From: Anaeroplasma bactoclasticum
GTDB lineage: Bacteria; Bacillota_I; Bacilli_A; Acholeplasmatales; Anaeroplasmataceae
Reading direction: 5' to 3'
NCBI RefSeq assembly: GCF_003550015.1
Contig: NZ_QXEV01000008.1
Coordinates: 17,429 to 81,428 of the forward strand
DNA length: 64,000 nt
Both the position numbers and the translations under genes were made by a program. Below, in pieces: positions 1-9,578 of this stretch. The number at the start of each line of letters is the position of its first letter. Position 1 is the first letter of the stretch. A model generated the notes under the pieces. It was given only the letters and a program-made list of their open reading frames with translations. It was not told the DNA's origin and searched no databases.

Positions 1-1
1 T

Positions 2-409
2 ATAATTAAAAGAGAAATAGAAAACTTAAAATCTATCCAACGTATGGAAAAAATTAGTGGAACCAATAGCTTTATCCTTGTATACATTTCTGATAATGAA
101 GAAAAGGTATACCAAAAAGATATTGAAAGAAAATTTGGTATAACTAGATCTACAGCATCTAAAGTAATTTCATTGATGGAAGCAAAGGGAATGATTATAA
201 GAAAAGGATGCGATAATGACTTAAGACTAAAGCAATTGGTATTAACGGATGAAGCTAAGAAAACTGTTTTAGCTGTTAAGGAAGATTTAAACAAATTTGA
301 AAAGCGTCTTACCTATGGACTAACAGAAGAAGAAAAGGAATTATTATCTAGTATTTTAGGTAAGATGGAAAGGAATATTTTTGAAGGGGGAAAGAATAAT
401 GCTTCGTAA
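2..409 (+). CDS. MarR-family transcriptional regulator, 5' end outside window
   Basis: The frame is open from base 2, and the first ATG (44) lies in the middle of what should be the N-terminal helices, so the gene very probably begins before the window. A winged-helix motif is visible (VYQKDIERKFGITRSTASKV, then a wing with GMIIRKG), followed by the LTDEAK segment and a C-terminal dimerisation helix, as in MarR proteins of about 145 residues. The last codons overlap the start of the ABC exporter gene (ATG at 399), so the regulator probably controls that operon, as in many MarR-exporter pairs. The ligand is unknown. The family is well supported; the regulatory target is inferred from the overlap. 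Confidence 0.85.
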   Translation: MIKREIENLKSIQRMEKISGTNSFILVYISDNEEKVYQKDIERKFGITRSTASKVISLMEAKGMIIRKGCDNDLRLKQLVLTDEAKKTVLAVKEDLNKFEKRLTYGLTEEEKELLSSILGKMERNIFEGGKNNAS

Positions 410-2201
410 ATTAATGAAATCTATTCGAGAATATAAAACACCAAGTATATTATCGATATTATTTGTCACATTAGAATGCGTTATGGAATGTGCATTACCA
501 TTTATGACAGCAAAGCTTGTTGACCAAATGACAGAACAAAATATGCAGCAATTAACAATGTATTCCATTATTATTGTTGTTATGGCTATATTATCCTTAG
601 CTTTTGGTGCAGCTGCTGGTTATTTTTGTAGTAAGGCATCTGCAGGCTTTGCAAAGAATTTAAGACATGATATGTATGAGAATATTACAAAATTCTCATT
701 CTCTAATATCGATAAATTCCAAGCATCTAGCTTAGTTACAAGAATGACTACAGATATTATGAATGTACAGAATGCTTACATGATGATTATAAGAACTGCA
801 TTCCGTTCACCATTAATGATTATATTCTCAGTTACTATGTGCTTTACTATTTCACCAAGATTATCTTGGGTATTCTTAATTGTATTCTTCGCACTTGCAG
901 TTATATTTGCCTTAATTATGTATTGTGCAATGAAGGTATTTAGAAGAATATTTAAGAAATATGATGCATTAAATGAATCTGTTAAAGAAAATATTGATGG
1001 TATAAGAGTTGTTAAATCCTTTGTAAGAGAAGATTATGAAATTGATAAATTCACAAATGCTTCTAAGGATTTAAAGAAAAGCTTCACATTCGCTGAAAGA
1101 ATTATTGCCTTTAACTCACCTGCAATGCAGGCTGCAGTTAATATTAATATGATTGTAATTCTATTAATTGGTTCAAAGATTATTATTGATAATTCATATT
1201 CTCTAATTGAAGGATATGATGAGGCTGGTGCACCAATTTATAAATATTTCTATCAGGATTTAAGCTTAGGTCAATTCCAATCGATGACAACCTATGGATT
1301 CCAAATGCTAATGGCATTAATGATGCTATCTTTTGTAGTTGTTATGATTGTTATGGCAATTGAGTCCTCTAGAAGAATTGCTGAAGTATTAAGTGAAAAG
1401 AGTAATCTAACTAACCCAGAAAATCCTATTTATGAGGTTAAAGATGGTAGTGTATCTTTTAGTAATGTTTCATTTAAGTATTCAGAGCATGCAAAGAAGA
1501 ATTCCTTAGAGAACATTAATTTAGATATCAAGAGTGGTGAAACTATTGGTATTATAGGTTCTACAGGTTCATCTAAAACTACTTTAGTTAATTTAGTTTC
1601 TAGATTATATGATACAACAGAAGGTAAAGTTACTGTTGGTGGCGTTGATGTTAAAGATTATGATCTTGAGACATTAAGAAACAATGTTGCAGTAGTATTA
1701 CAAAAGAATTTATTATTCTCTGGTACCATTGCAGATAACCTAAGATGGGGTAATGAAAATGCTACATTAGATGAAATTAAGCATGCTTGTAAGCTTGCTT
1801 GTGCATCAGAATTCATTGAATCCTTCCCTGATAAGTATGATACTTTCATTGAGCAAGGTGGTAGCAATGTATCTGGTGGACAGAAGCAGAGATTATGTAT
1901 TGCAAGAGCATTACTTAAAAATCCTAAGGTTTTAATCTTAGATGACTCTACAAGTGCTGTAGATACAAAAACAGATGCGATTATTCGTAAAGGATTTAAA
2001 GAATATATTCCATCAACAACTAAGATTATCATTGCTCAAAGAATTTCATCTGTACAGGATGCGGATAAGATTGTTGTTATGGATAATGGTCATATTGATG
2101 CAGTTGGTACTCATGATGAGCTATTAGCTAATAATGAGATTTATAAAGAAGTATATTATTCTCAGAATAAGGCTGGAGCTTCTATGAAGGAGGTGGCATA
2201 A
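399..2201 (+). CDS. Heterodimeric ABC multidrug exporter, degenerate-site subunit (BmrC/LmrC-like)
   Basis: A 600-residue half-transporter with six membrane helices in residues about 15-330 and a C-terminal ATPase domain. Walker A is GSTGSSKT at 387-394, the signature VSGGQ is at 491-495, and Walker B ends in Asp515-Asp516 where the catalytic Glu would normally sit (LDDSTSAVD). That Glu-to-Asp change marks the noncanonical site half of heterodimeric exporters such as BmrCD and TM287/288. The start is ATG 399, behind GAAGGGGGAAAG; an upstream in-frame TTG at 381 lies before this ribosome site and is rejected. The partner gene follows after one base. Likely role: export of lipophilic drugs or lipids across the cytoplasmic membrane. 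The substrate is unknown. Confidence 0.9.
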   Translation: MLRKLMKSIREYKTPSILSILFVTLECVMECALPFMTAKLVDQMTEQNMQQLTMYSIIIVVMAILSLAFGAAAGYFCSKASAGFAKNLRHDMYENITKFSFSNIDKFQASSLVTRMTTDIMNVQNAYMMIIRTAFRSPLMIIFSVTMCFTISPRLSWVFLIVFFALAVIFALIMYCAMKVFRRIFKKYDALNESVKENIDGIRVVKSFVREDYEIDKFTNASKDLKKSFTFAERIIAFNSPAMQAAVNINMIVILLIGSKIIIDNSYSLIEGYDEAGAPIYKYFYQDLSLGQFQSMTTYGFQMLMALMMLSFVVVMIVMAIESSRRIAEVLSEKSNLTNPENPIYEVKDGSVSFSNVSFKYSEHAKKNSLENINLDIKSGETIGIIGSTGSSKTTLVNLVSRLYDTTEGKVTVGGVDVKDYDLETLRNNVAVVLQKNLLFSGTIADNLRWGNENATLDEIKHACKLACASEFIESFPDKYDTFIEQGGSNVSGGQKQRLCIARALLKNPKVLILDDSTSAVDTKTDAIIRKGFKEYIPSTTKIIIAQRISSVQDADKIVVMDNGHIDAVGTHDELLANNEIYKEVYYSQNKAGASMKEVA

Positions 2202-2202
2202 T

Positions 2203-4164
2203 ATGGCAAAAATGAATGTTAAACCAAATATGAACCCTAACTTCAATAAGAAGAAGACCTTCAGAAGATTAATGAGCTATGTATTCCATACATATCCAGT
2301 ACATGTTATTATTATTTTCATTTGTATTGTTTTAGCTGCAATTGGTTCTATTGCTGCAGCAATATTTATGCAGCAGTTTATTGATGAGGTTATTTTAAAG
2401 GGTGTAGAGGCAAAAAGAGCAATAGGAGATAATGGTCTTGCTGTTGTAGAAAATACATTAACAAGACTTATATTAGAATTAGGTGGTATTTACTTAATTG
2501 CTTTAATTGCATCAACAGTATATCAGCAATTACTTTGCGTTGTTACTCAAGGCTTCTTACATAAGGTTAGAACAGATATGTTCTCCAATATGGAAAAGCT
2601 TCCTATTTCTTATTTCGATAGAAATCAGCATGGTGATATTATGTCAACATATACGAATGACGTTGATGCCATTCGTCAGGTAATAAGCCAAGCCTTACCT
2701 CAGTTTATTCAGGTAATGCTTACTGTAATTATTCTATTTGTAATTATGCTAATCTATTCTGTTTGGCTATCATTAGTTGTAGTTTTTGCTGTAATTTTGA
2801 TTTTCATTTCCACAACTAAGATTGGTGGAGGAAGTGCAAAATTCTTCATTAAGCAGCAAAAGAGCGTAGCTAAGGCTGAAGGCTTCATAGAAGAAATGAT
2901 GAATGGTCAGAAGGTAGTTAAGGTATTCTGCCACGAAGAGAAGAGCAAGGCTGAATTTGATATTTTAAATGAAGAATTAAATCATAATTCCTTCGCTGCA
3001 AATGCATATGCAAATATGCTTGTTCCTATTATTCATAATATTGCAAATATCTTATATGTATTAGTTGCAATTGTAGGTGTAGTTATTGTTGTTAATAATA
3101 TTCCAAACCTATCCTTAAGAGGATTTGGTAATGATGAAAATACTGCCCTAACTATTGGTATTGCAGTTACCTTCTTAGGTATGTCTAGACAGTTTGGTAA
3201 CCAGTTCAATCAGATTTCACAGCAGCTAAATGCAGTTGTTATGGCACTTGCAGGTGCTCAAAGAATCTTTGATTTAATGGATCAAGAAAGAGAAGCAGAT
3301 GAGGGCTATGTTACGTTAGTTAATTGTAATATCAGTGAAGATGGTACAATTACTGAATGCGAAGAGCATACAGGACACTGGGCATGGAAGCATCCTCATC
3401 AAACCGATGGTACAATTACTTATACAGAGCTTAAGGGTGATATTCGTCTATTTGATGTTGATTTTGGATATTTCCCTGAAAAGATGGTTTTACATGATGT
3501 ATCTATTTATGCAAAGCCAGGTCAAAAGATTGCCTTTGTAGGTGCAACAGGTGCAGGTAAGACTACCATTACAAATCTAATCAATCGTTTCTATGATATT
3601 GCCGATGGTAAGATTCGTTATGATGGTATTAATATCAATAAGATTAAGAAGGATGATTTAAGAAAGTCTATTGGTATTGTTTTACAGGATACAAACCTAT
3701 TTAGTGGTACAGTTGCAGATAATATTAGATATGGTAAGCTTGATGCAACAGAAGAAGAAATTGAAGCAGCAGCAAAGATTGCGAATGCTTATGATTTCAT
3801 CACAAGATTACCAGATGGCTTTAATACTATGCTAACAGGTAATGGTTCGCAGTTATCTCAAGGACAGCGTCAGCTAATTTCTATTGCAAGAGCAGCCCTA
3901 GCTGATGCTCCTGTAATGATTTTGGATGAGGCAACATCCTCAATTGATACCCGTACTGAGCTATTAGTTTCTCGTGGTATGGATGGATTAATGGAAGGTA
4001 GAACAGTATTCGTTATTGCCCATAGATTATCTACTGTACAAAACTCTAATGCAATTATGGTATTAGACCATGGTCATATTATTGAACGTGGTACACATGA
4101 GGATTTAATTAAGCAAAAGGGTGTATATTATCAGTTATATACTGGTGCATTCGAATTAGAATAA
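2203..4164 (+). CDS. Heterodimeric ABC multidrug exporter, catalytic subunit (BmrD/LmrD-like)
   Basis: A 653-residue half-transporter, the partner of the preceding gene. Six membrane helices occupy residues about 25-340. The ATPase domain has Walker A GATGAGKT from 447, signature LSQGQ from 551 and Walker B LDEATSSID with catalytic Glu576, so this half supplies the hydrolysing Glu. Between membrane and ATPase domains (about 375-412) is an insertion containing HTGHWAWKHPH. Similar His/Trp-rich inserts occur in the larger half of such exporters; their role is not clear. ATG 2203 follows AAGGAGGTGGCATAAT and lies one base after the stop of the first half. A strong terminator follows at 4171-4200, so regulator and both halves look like one operon. 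Confidence 0.92.
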   Translation: MAKMNVKPNMNPNFNKKKTFRRLMSYVFHTYPVHVIIIFICIVLAAIGSIAAAIFMQQFIDEVILKGVEAKRAIGDNGLAVVENTLTRLILELGGIYLIALIASTVYQQLLCVVTQGFLHKVRTDMFSNMEKLPISYFDRNQHGDIMSTYTNDVDAIRQVISQALPQFIQVMLTVIILFVIMLIYSVWLSLVVVFAVILIFISTTKIGGGSAKFFIKQQKSVAKAEGFIEEMMNGQKVVKVFCHEEKSKAEFDILNEELNHNSFAANAYANMLVPIIHNIANILYVLVAIVGVVIVVNNIPNLSLRGFGNDENTALTIGIAVTFLGMSRQFGNQFNQISQQLNAVVMALAGAQRIFDLMDQEREADEGYVTLVNCNISEDGTITECEEHTGHWAWKHPHQTDGTITYTELKGDIRLFDVDFGYFPEKMVLHDVSIYAKPGQKIAFVGATGAGKTTITNLINRFYDIADGKIRYDGININKIKKDDLRKSIGIVLQDTNLFSGTVADNIRYGKLDATEEEIEAAAKIANAYDFITRLPDGFNTMLTGNGSQLSQGQRQLISIARAALADAPVMILDEATSSIDTRTELLVSRGMDGLMEGRTVFVIAHRLSTVQNSNAIMVLDHGHIIERGTHEDLIKQKGVYYQLYTGAFELE

Positions 4165-4170
4165 TTTTAT

Positions 4171-4200
4171 GGAGGGTTTAGTTTTACTAAATCCTCTTTT
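4171..4200 (+). terminator. Rho-independent terminator after the ABC exporter operon
   Basis: An inverted repeat (GGAGGGTTTAG against CTAAATCCTC) with a short loop is followed by a T run, just after the stop of the second exporter gene. Confidence 0.85.
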
Positions 4201-4228
4201 AATTCATGTGTTTGAAGTAAAAAAGTAG

Positions 4229-4257
4229 TTTACTTTAGTGTTAAAAAATAGTATAAT
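4229..4257 (+). promoter_or_regulatory. Sigma-A-type promoter for the T-box/ileS transcript
   Basis: TTTACT (4229-4234) and TATAAT (4252-4257) are spaced by 17 bases, directly upstream of the T-box leader. Confidence 0.7.
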
Positions 4258-4269
4258 GCTTTTGTATAA

Positions 4270-4492
4270 AAAGTGTGGACCCCAAACGTAAGAGGCGTAA
4301 AGAAATTTATAAGAGAGCTACAACTGGTGAAAAGTAGTAATTTCTGCATCTTTGTATCATTGGGCGAGCTGGTATAGGGATAAGCTATACCCGTTGGCTG
4401 CGTTAAAGTAATGAAGTGTCATATATTTATATATATGGAACTAAGGTGGTACCGCGATGATTCGTCCTTAGAGCGTAAGCTTTAAGGATTTT
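4270..4492 (+). promoter_or_regulatory. T-box leader (tRNA-Ile sensing) of ileS
   Basis: The hallmark T-box sequence AAGGTGGTACCGCG is at 4443-4456. It is followed by a terminator stem (GTCCTTAGAGC against GCTTTAAGGAT) and T run ending near 4492. Upstream, AAGAGAGC (near 4311-4318) fits the conserved AGAG part of Stem I. ATC at 4356-4358 is my tentative specifier triplet, in agreement with isoleucine. Uncharged tRNA-Ile should stabilise the antiterminator and let ileS be transcribed. Element identity is firm; the exact 5' boundary and specifier position are not. Confidence 0.9.
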
Positions 4493-4514
4493 TTTGTTAT
4501 TTAAGGAGGAAAAT

Positions 4515-7211
4515 ATGAAGGATTACAAAGACACCCTATTTATGGGACAAACAAGTTTTGAAATGCGTGGTAATCTAAATAATAAGGAACCATTAATCCA
4601 AGAAAAATGGGAGAAGATGGATCTATATAATAAGGTTATCCGTAAGAATGAAGGTAAAAGAGAATATACATTACATGATGGACCTCCATATGCAAATGGA
4701 GATATTCATCTAGGCCATGCATTAAATAAGATTTTAAAGGACTTTATTGTTCGTTATAAGAATATGAATGGCTTTAAGAGTGTATACTATCCAGGATGGG
4801 ATACTCATGGCCTTCCAATTGAAAATGCATTACAGAAGAGTGGTGTATCTAGAAGAGATAAGCCAATTACTGAATTCCGTAATTTATGTATGGAATATGC
4901 TTATAAGCAGGTTAACCGCCAGATGGTTGGTTTTAAAAGATTAGGTGTACTTGCTGATTATGAGCACCCATATATCACTTTAACTCATGATTTTGAAGCA
5001 GATCAGATTCGTGTATTTGCTAAGATGGCTGCAAAAGGCTTAATCTATAAGGGATTAAAGCCAGTTTATTGGTCTCCATCTAGTGAATCTGCATTAGCTG
5101 AGGCTGAAATTGAGTATCATGATATTACTTCAAAGTCTATTTATTTTAAGTTCCCTATTGTAAATGGTGAGGGAATGTTTGAAAACGCAAGCTTCCTAGT
5201 TTGGACAACTACACCTTGGACAATTCCTGGTGACTTAGCCGTATGTGCTGGTCCTGATATCCAGTATGTTGTATTTGATTCTAATAAGGGTAGAATGGTT
5301 TGTGCTGCAGATTTACTTGAGTCTTTAAAGAACAAGCTAAGTCTAGAAGATGTTAATGTTTTAGGTTATGAATATGGTAAGAATCTACTTGACTTAAAGT
5401 ATAGCTTACCTATTTATGATAGAATTCAGCCAGTTATCAATGCGGATTATGTAACTACTACAGATGGTACTGGTTTCGTTCATATTGCTCCAGGCTATGG
5501 TGAAGAGGATTACATTGCTGGTAAGGAATATGGGCTTGATATTCTAGTATGTGTTGATAACCATGGTTATCAGATGGAAAATGCAGGCAAGTATGCAGGT
5601 ATGTTCTATGATGATTCTGAGGATGCTATTATTGAAGATTTAAAGGCATGTGGATCTTTACTTTTATTAGATCCTATTACACATAGCTATCCTCATGACT
5701 GGAGAACAAAGAAGCCAGTAATCTTTAGAGCAACACCTCAGTGGTTTGCATCTATTGACCCTATTAAGGAAGATATTCTAAAAGCAATTCATGATGTAGA
5801 ATGGACTCCAGTATGGGGTGAGGTTCGTATTTCAAATATGATTCGTGATCGTCACGATTGGTGTATTTCAAGACAGCGTGCTTGGGGTGTACCTATTCCT
5901 GTATTCTATGCAGAAGATGGAACAGAGATTTTAGATCAGGATGTATTAGCTCACGTTGCGGATTTATTTGAGGAATATGGATCTAACGTATGGTTTGAAA
6001 GAGAAGCTAAGGATTTATTACCAGCAGGTTATACAAATCCTCATTCTCCAAATGGTAAGTTTGAAAAGGAAAAGGATATTATGGACGTATGGTTTGACTC
6101 TGGTTCATCCTACTCCACATTAGCAAGAAGAGGCTTACCTTACCCATGCGACTTATACCTTGAGGGTAGTGACCAGTATCGTGGATGGTTTAACTCCTCC
6201 ATTATCACTGCAGTAGCAACTACTGGTACTGCACCATATAAGGCAGTATTGTCTCACGGCTTTACTCTTGATGGCCAGGGAAGAAAAATGTCTAAATCCC
6301 TAGGTAATACCGTTGACCCTATTAAGGTATGTAATACAAATGGTGCGGATATTTTAAGATTATGGGTAGCAAGTGTTGACTATCAATCCGATATGCCATT
6401 ATCTTTGGATATCTTAAAGCAGGTTTCTGAATCCTATAGAAAGATTCGTAACACTTTAAAATTCTTACTTTCTAATGTTAGTGATTTCAATCCTTCAGAT
6501 TCACTTCCTTATGAAAAGCTTGAAAGCGTTGATAAGTATATGCTTATTAAGTTAAATAAGTTCATTAAGGAAGTTAAGGATGGATATGATACATTCCGTT
6601 TTGGTGATGTATATAAGACAGTATTAAATTATGTATCATCTACATTATCTGCATTCTATTTAGACTTCACAAAGGATATTTTATATATTGAAGATCCAAA
6701 GTCTAATAGAAGATTATCTGTACAAACAGTATTCTATAAGATTGTTGATGCATTAATTAAGCTATTATCTCCAATCCTACCTCATACAATGAGTGAAGCA
6801 TATGATTGTATGCCATTTAAGGCAGCAGAGGATGTATATTTAACAGATATGCCTGAATATGAAGAAATCAATGATGAATTAGAAGAAAAATATGATGAAT
6901 TCATGAAGTATCGTGATTTAGTATTAAAGGCACTAGAAGATGCAAGAGCTGCTAAAGTTATTGGTAAATCCTTTGGTGCTAAGCTAATCTTAACATTAGA
7001 TAAGAAAGCAGAAGAGGTTTTCGCTCCTGTTAAGGATAATGCAGCTACATTATTAATCGTTTCTCAGCTTGAATTTAAGGCTGGAGATGAGTTTAAGGTT
7101 GAGGTTTTACCAGCAGAAGGATGCACATGTGCAAGATGCCGTATGATTGTACCATTTGTTAGCGTTGATGAGCTTTGTCCACGCTGCGAGAAGATTGTAA
7201 ATAACAAGTAG
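4515..7211 (+). CDS. ileS: Isoleucyl-tRNA synthetase
   Basis: An 898-residue class I synthetase that charges tRNA-Ile. The HIGH-type motif is HLGH at 65-68 and the KMSKS loop is at 591-595. The editing domain (with the characteristic WTTTPWTIPG stretch near 210-220) lies between them. The C-terminal zinc-binding tail carries Cys872-Cys875 and Cys888-Cys891. Length and domain order match the bacterial-type enzyme. The start is ATG 4515, after TTAAGGAGGAAAAT; an in-frame TTG at 4494 lies within the T-box terminator T run and is rejected. Expression should be controlled by the T-box immediately upstream. Confidence 0.98.
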   Translation: MKDYKDTLFMGQTSFEMRGNLNNKEPLIQEKWEKMDLYNKVIRKNEGKREYTLHDGPPYANGDIHLGHALNKILKDFIVRYKNMNGFKSVYYPGWDTHGLPIENALQKSGVSRRDKPITEFRNLCMEYAYKQVNRQMVGFKRLGVLADYEHPYITLTHDFEADQIRVFAKMAAKGLIYKGLKPVYWSPSSESALAEAEIEYHDITSKSIYFKFPIVNGEGMFENASFLVWTTTPWTIPGDLAVCAGPDIQYVVFDSNKGRMVCAADLLESLKNKLSLEDVNVLGYEYGKNLLDLKYSLPIYDRIQPVINADYVTTTDGTGFVHIAPGYGEEDYIAGKEYGLDILVCVDNHGYQMENAGKYAGMFYDDSEDAIIEDLKACGSLLLLDPITHSYPHDWRTKKPVIFRATPQWFASIDPIKEDILKAIHDVEWTPVWGEVRISNMIRDRHDWCISRQRAWGVPIPVFYAEDGTEILDQDVLAHVADLFEEYGSNVWFEREAKDLLPAGYTNPHSPNGKFEKEKDIMDVWFDSGSSYSTLARRGLPYPCDLYLEGSDQYRGWFNSSIITAVATTGTAPYKAVLSHGFTLDGQGRKMSKSLGNTVDPIKVCNTNGADILRLWVASVDYQSDMPLSLDILKQVSESYRKIRNTLKFLLSNVSDFNPSDSLPYEKLESVDKYMLIKLNKFIKEVKDGYDTFRFGDVYKTVLNYVSSTLSAFYLDFTKDILYIEDPKSNRRLSVQTVFYKIVDALIKLLSPILPHTMSEAYDCMPFKAAEDVYLTDMPEYEEINDELEEKYDEFMKYRDLVLKALEDARAAKVIGKSFGAKLILTLDKKAEEVFAPVKDNAATLLIVSQLEFKAGDEFKVEVLPAEGCTCARCRMIVPFVSVDELCPRCEKIVNNK

Positions 7212-7217
7212 TTCGTT

Positions 7218-7246
7218 TTGACATTGTTATAAAAAAATGATAAAAT
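7218..7246 (+). promoter_or_regulatory. Promoter upstream of the 7.3-9.5 kb genes
   Basis: TTGACA (7218-7223), a 17-base spacer and TAAAAT (7241-7246) stand in the gap between ileS and the next gene. The downstream three genes are closely spaced and could share this promoter. Confidence 0.65.
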
Positions 7247-7287
7247 ATATATAATGTATTACTATTTCGAATTAAGGTGGTGATTGA

Positions 7288-8154
7288 ATGGAATTCCGTT
7301 TATTTTTCCTACAGGAAAAAAGTAGAACATATGATAAACCGGAGTTGATTACACTTTTAACATCAAACCCAAATATTACTCCACCAGATTCAAGACAAAT
7401 CTATGGTGATAAGGTTTATACTTATCATCATAGCGTATTGAATTTCGATGCAAACTTTATTATGGCATCAAAATCCGTTGTCCCACATCTGGAATTATTA
7501 CCACCGAAGTTTTTCGATGTTAATTTCTTTATTTCCTTTGATATCCTATTATCTAATTATGCAGTTGAAATGATATTAGATATCATTGAAGAAATCGTAA
7601 GAAAGTTCCGTTTCTATGTATATTGTGAACCATTCGAAGGCGAAGTAAGATTATTCCGTCGTGCAGAAATTATTCGTACATTTGATGCTTGGAAAAAGGC
7701 TTTTGCGGCTAAATTCCCAGATCAGGTTGCAGGCTATAATAGGCTTGATTCGCAGTCTATCTCTGCTGTATATGGCTACTTACAAAAGAGAAAGAGATTA
7801 GAAATTACATATTCGGAAGAAAAAATACAGGTATCGGATTACATTTTCTTACATACAGCAAAATCCAGAAGTGCCTTTGTTGCTATCCAGTGGGATGGAG
7901 ATAGTGCATTCTTGTTACCACCAGCAGTAGATATTTTGATTTATGATGATGGTAAGATTTCTAAGCACATCAATATGGCTGAGGTTTTATCTAAAGCAGA
8001 AAAACTGTTCCGCCCTATTGATGGATATGGTGTAATTAAGATTTGTGATTCCAAAAATACAAAAAAATTAAAGAAGATTTTACTTAAGGAAAGATTTGCT
8101 CCATTAAACGTTGATGTAGAAATATTATCCTTAGATAAGATTTTAGATGTTTAG
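7288..8154 (+). CDS. Conserved-looking protein of unknown function
   Basis: A 288-residue protein I do not recognise. It starts at ATG 7288 behind AAGGTGGTGATTGA. There is no signal peptide and no long hydrophobic helix, so it is probably cytoplasmic. It is rich in aromatic residues. The middle has a paired-helix segment (MILDIIEEIVRKF near 113-125), and the C-terminal third has a compact alpha/beta pattern (VDILIYDDGKISKHI, then YGVIKI). It lies 12 bases upstream of deoC on the same strand and may be co-transcribed with deoC-deoD, which is the only hint about its role. No catalytic motif could be assigned. Confidence 0.75.
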   Translation: MEFRLFFLQEKSRTYDKPELITLLTSNPNITPPDSRQIYGDKVYTYHHSVLNFDANFIMASKSVVPHLELLPPKFFDVNFFISFDILLSNYAVEMILDIIEEIVRKFRFYVYCEPFEGEVRLFRRAEIIRTFDAWKKAFAAKFPDQVAGYNRLDSQSISAVYGYLQKRKRLEITYSEEKIQVSDYIFLHTAKSRSAFVAIQWDGDSAFLLPPAVDILIYDDGKISKHINMAEVLSKAEKLFRPIDGYGVIKICDSKNTKKLKKILLKERFAPLNVDVEILSLDKILDV

Positions 8155-8166
8155 GAGGGTTTTCTC

Positions 8167-8826
8167 ATGAATGTGGAGAAATATATTGATCATACTTTAT
8201 TAAAGGCAACTGCTACACCTAAGGATATTGAGCAGTTATGTGCTGAGGCAAATGCTTGTCATTTTGCATCTGTTTGTGTTAACCCAGTAAATGTACAGTT
8301 AGCACATGAATTATTACTTGGAAGTGATGTTGCTGTATGTACAGTAATTGGCTTCCCTTTAGGTGCAAATGCATCTAGTGTTAAGGCATTTGAGGTTACT
8401 CAAGCTATTGCGGATGGTGCAGATGAAGTAGATATGGTTATTAATATTGGTGCAGCAAAGGCTCATGACTGGGATACTGTATTAAAGGACATTGTAGCTG
8501 TAGTTAAAGCTGCAAATGGCGTTTTAGTTAAGGTTATTATTGAGACTTGCTATTTAACTGATGAGGAAAAAACTAAGGTTTGCGAGCTTTGTGTTGAGGC
8601 TGGTGCTGATTTCGTTAAGACATCTACTGGCTTTGGTACAGCAGGCGCAACAAAAGAAGACGTTGCTTTAATGAAGAAGGCTGTTGGTGATAAGCTTGAG
8701 GTTAAGGCTTCTGGTGGAATCCGAAACAAAGAGCAATTTGAAGCAATGGTTGAGGCTGGTGCTACAAGAATTGGCTGTAGTGCTGGTATGAAGATTATGG
8801 AAGAATTCGCTAAGGAGGAGAAGTAA
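8167..8826 (+). CDS. deoC: Deoxyribose-phosphate aldolase
   Basis: A 219-residue TIM-barrel aldolase that splits 2-deoxyribose 5-phosphate into glyceraldehyde 3-phosphate and acetaldehyde, the last step of deoxynucleoside breakdown. The Schiff-base lysine is Lys151 in FVKTSTGFG, and the proton-relay lysine is Lys180 in KASGGIR. The N-terminal YIDHTLL motif is also typical. ATG 8167 follows an AGGAGGG ribosome site. The stop shares one base with the start of deoD, showing translational coupling. Phosphopentomutase (deoB), which links the two enzymes, is encoded far away at 47.4 kb. Confidence 0.97.
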   Translation: MNVEKYIDHTLLKATATPKDIEQLCAEANACHFASVCVNPVNVQLAHELLLGSDVAVCTVIGFPLGANASSVKAFEVTQAIADGADEVDMVINIGAAKAHDWDTVLKDIVAVVKAANGVLVKVIIETCYLTDEEKTKVCELCVEAGADFVKTSTGFGTAGATKEDVALMKKAVGDKLEVKASGGIRNKEQFEAMVEAGATRIGCSAGMKIMEEFAKEEK

Positions 8827-9545
8827 TGGCAATTCCTACACCACATATCGCATGTAGTGATCCTAGCTTAATCGCTAAGACTGTATTAATGCCAGGAGAC
8901 CCACTTCGTGCTAAATTTATTGCAGATACATATTTAACAGATGTAATCTGCTTCACTTCTACTAGAAATATTTTAGGCTTTACTGGAAAGTATAACGGAA
9001 AGAGAATCTCTGTTATGGGTTCTGGTATGGGTATGCCATCTATTGGTATTTATTCTTATGAGCTATATAATTTCTATGGAGTAGAAAATATTATAAGAAT
9101 TGGTTCCGCTGGTTCTTATGATGAATCATTAAGAATTTTCGATACTGTACTTGTTTCATCTGCAGTATCTGAATCAAATTATGCAAAGGTAGCATTTGGT
9201 TACCGTTCACATCAAATGAAGCCATCTAAGGCTTTAAACACAAAGCTTACTAAGGCTGCAGCTAAGCTTGGTATTCCTCTAACTGAGGCTGCAATTCATT
9301 CTTCTGATGTATTCTATGGTGAAAACAAGGATCATTGGAAGGAAATGAGAACTAAGTATAACTGTATGGCTGTTGAGATGGAGTCTTTCGCATTATTTGC
9401 TAATGCTAAAGCATTAGGAAAGAAGGCTGCTTGCTTATTAACAATTTCTGATTCCTTCGTTGCACCAGAAATTACAACAGCAGAGGAACGTCAGACATCC
9501 TTCCACAACATGATGAAGATTGCCCTAGAGCTTGCTTCAAACTAA
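8826..9545 (+). CDS. deoD: Purine-nucleoside phosphorylase, DeoD type
   Basis: A 239-residue hexameric-type purine-nucleoside phosphorylase that cleaves (deoxy)nucleosides with phosphate. Typical features are MPGDPLRAKFIA near 20-31, the GSGMGMPS glycine-rich phosphate loop near 65, IRIGSAGS near 92, and AVEMESFALF near 180-190 with the ribose-binding Met-Glu pair. A final helix follows at about 215-239. The ribosome site AAGGAGGAG lies inside the end of deoC. A bidirectional terminator follows at 9550-9572. Confidence 0.96.
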   Translation: MAIPTPHIACSDPSLIAKTVLMPGDPLRAKFIADTYLTDVICFTSTRNILGFTGKYNGKRISVMGSGMGMPSIGIYSYELYNFYGVENIIRIGSAGSYDESLRIFDTVLVSSAVSESNYAKVAFGYRSHQMKPSKALNTKLTKAAAKLGIPLTEAAIHSSDVFYGENKDHWKEMRTKYNCMAVEMESFALFANAKALGKKAACLLTISDSFVAPEITTAEERQTSFHNMMKIALELASN

Positions 9546-9549
9546 AAAG

Positions 9550-9572
9550 AAAAGGACCCACGGGTCCTTTTT
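9550..9572. terminator. Bidirectional terminator between deoD and the TetR gene
   Basis: AAAAGGACCC and GGGTCCTTTT form a near-perfect stem with A and T runs on either side. It can serve both the rightward deo transcript and the leftward regulator. Confidence 0.85.
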
Positions 9573-9578
9573 AAATTC

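Noticed and set aside
381..398. TTG start for the first ABC gene
   Set aside because: It lies within the ribosome site for ATG 399.
1658..2032. 124-codon minus-strand ORF within the ABC exporter
   Set aside because: Antisense shadow of the ATPase domain; no ribosome site.
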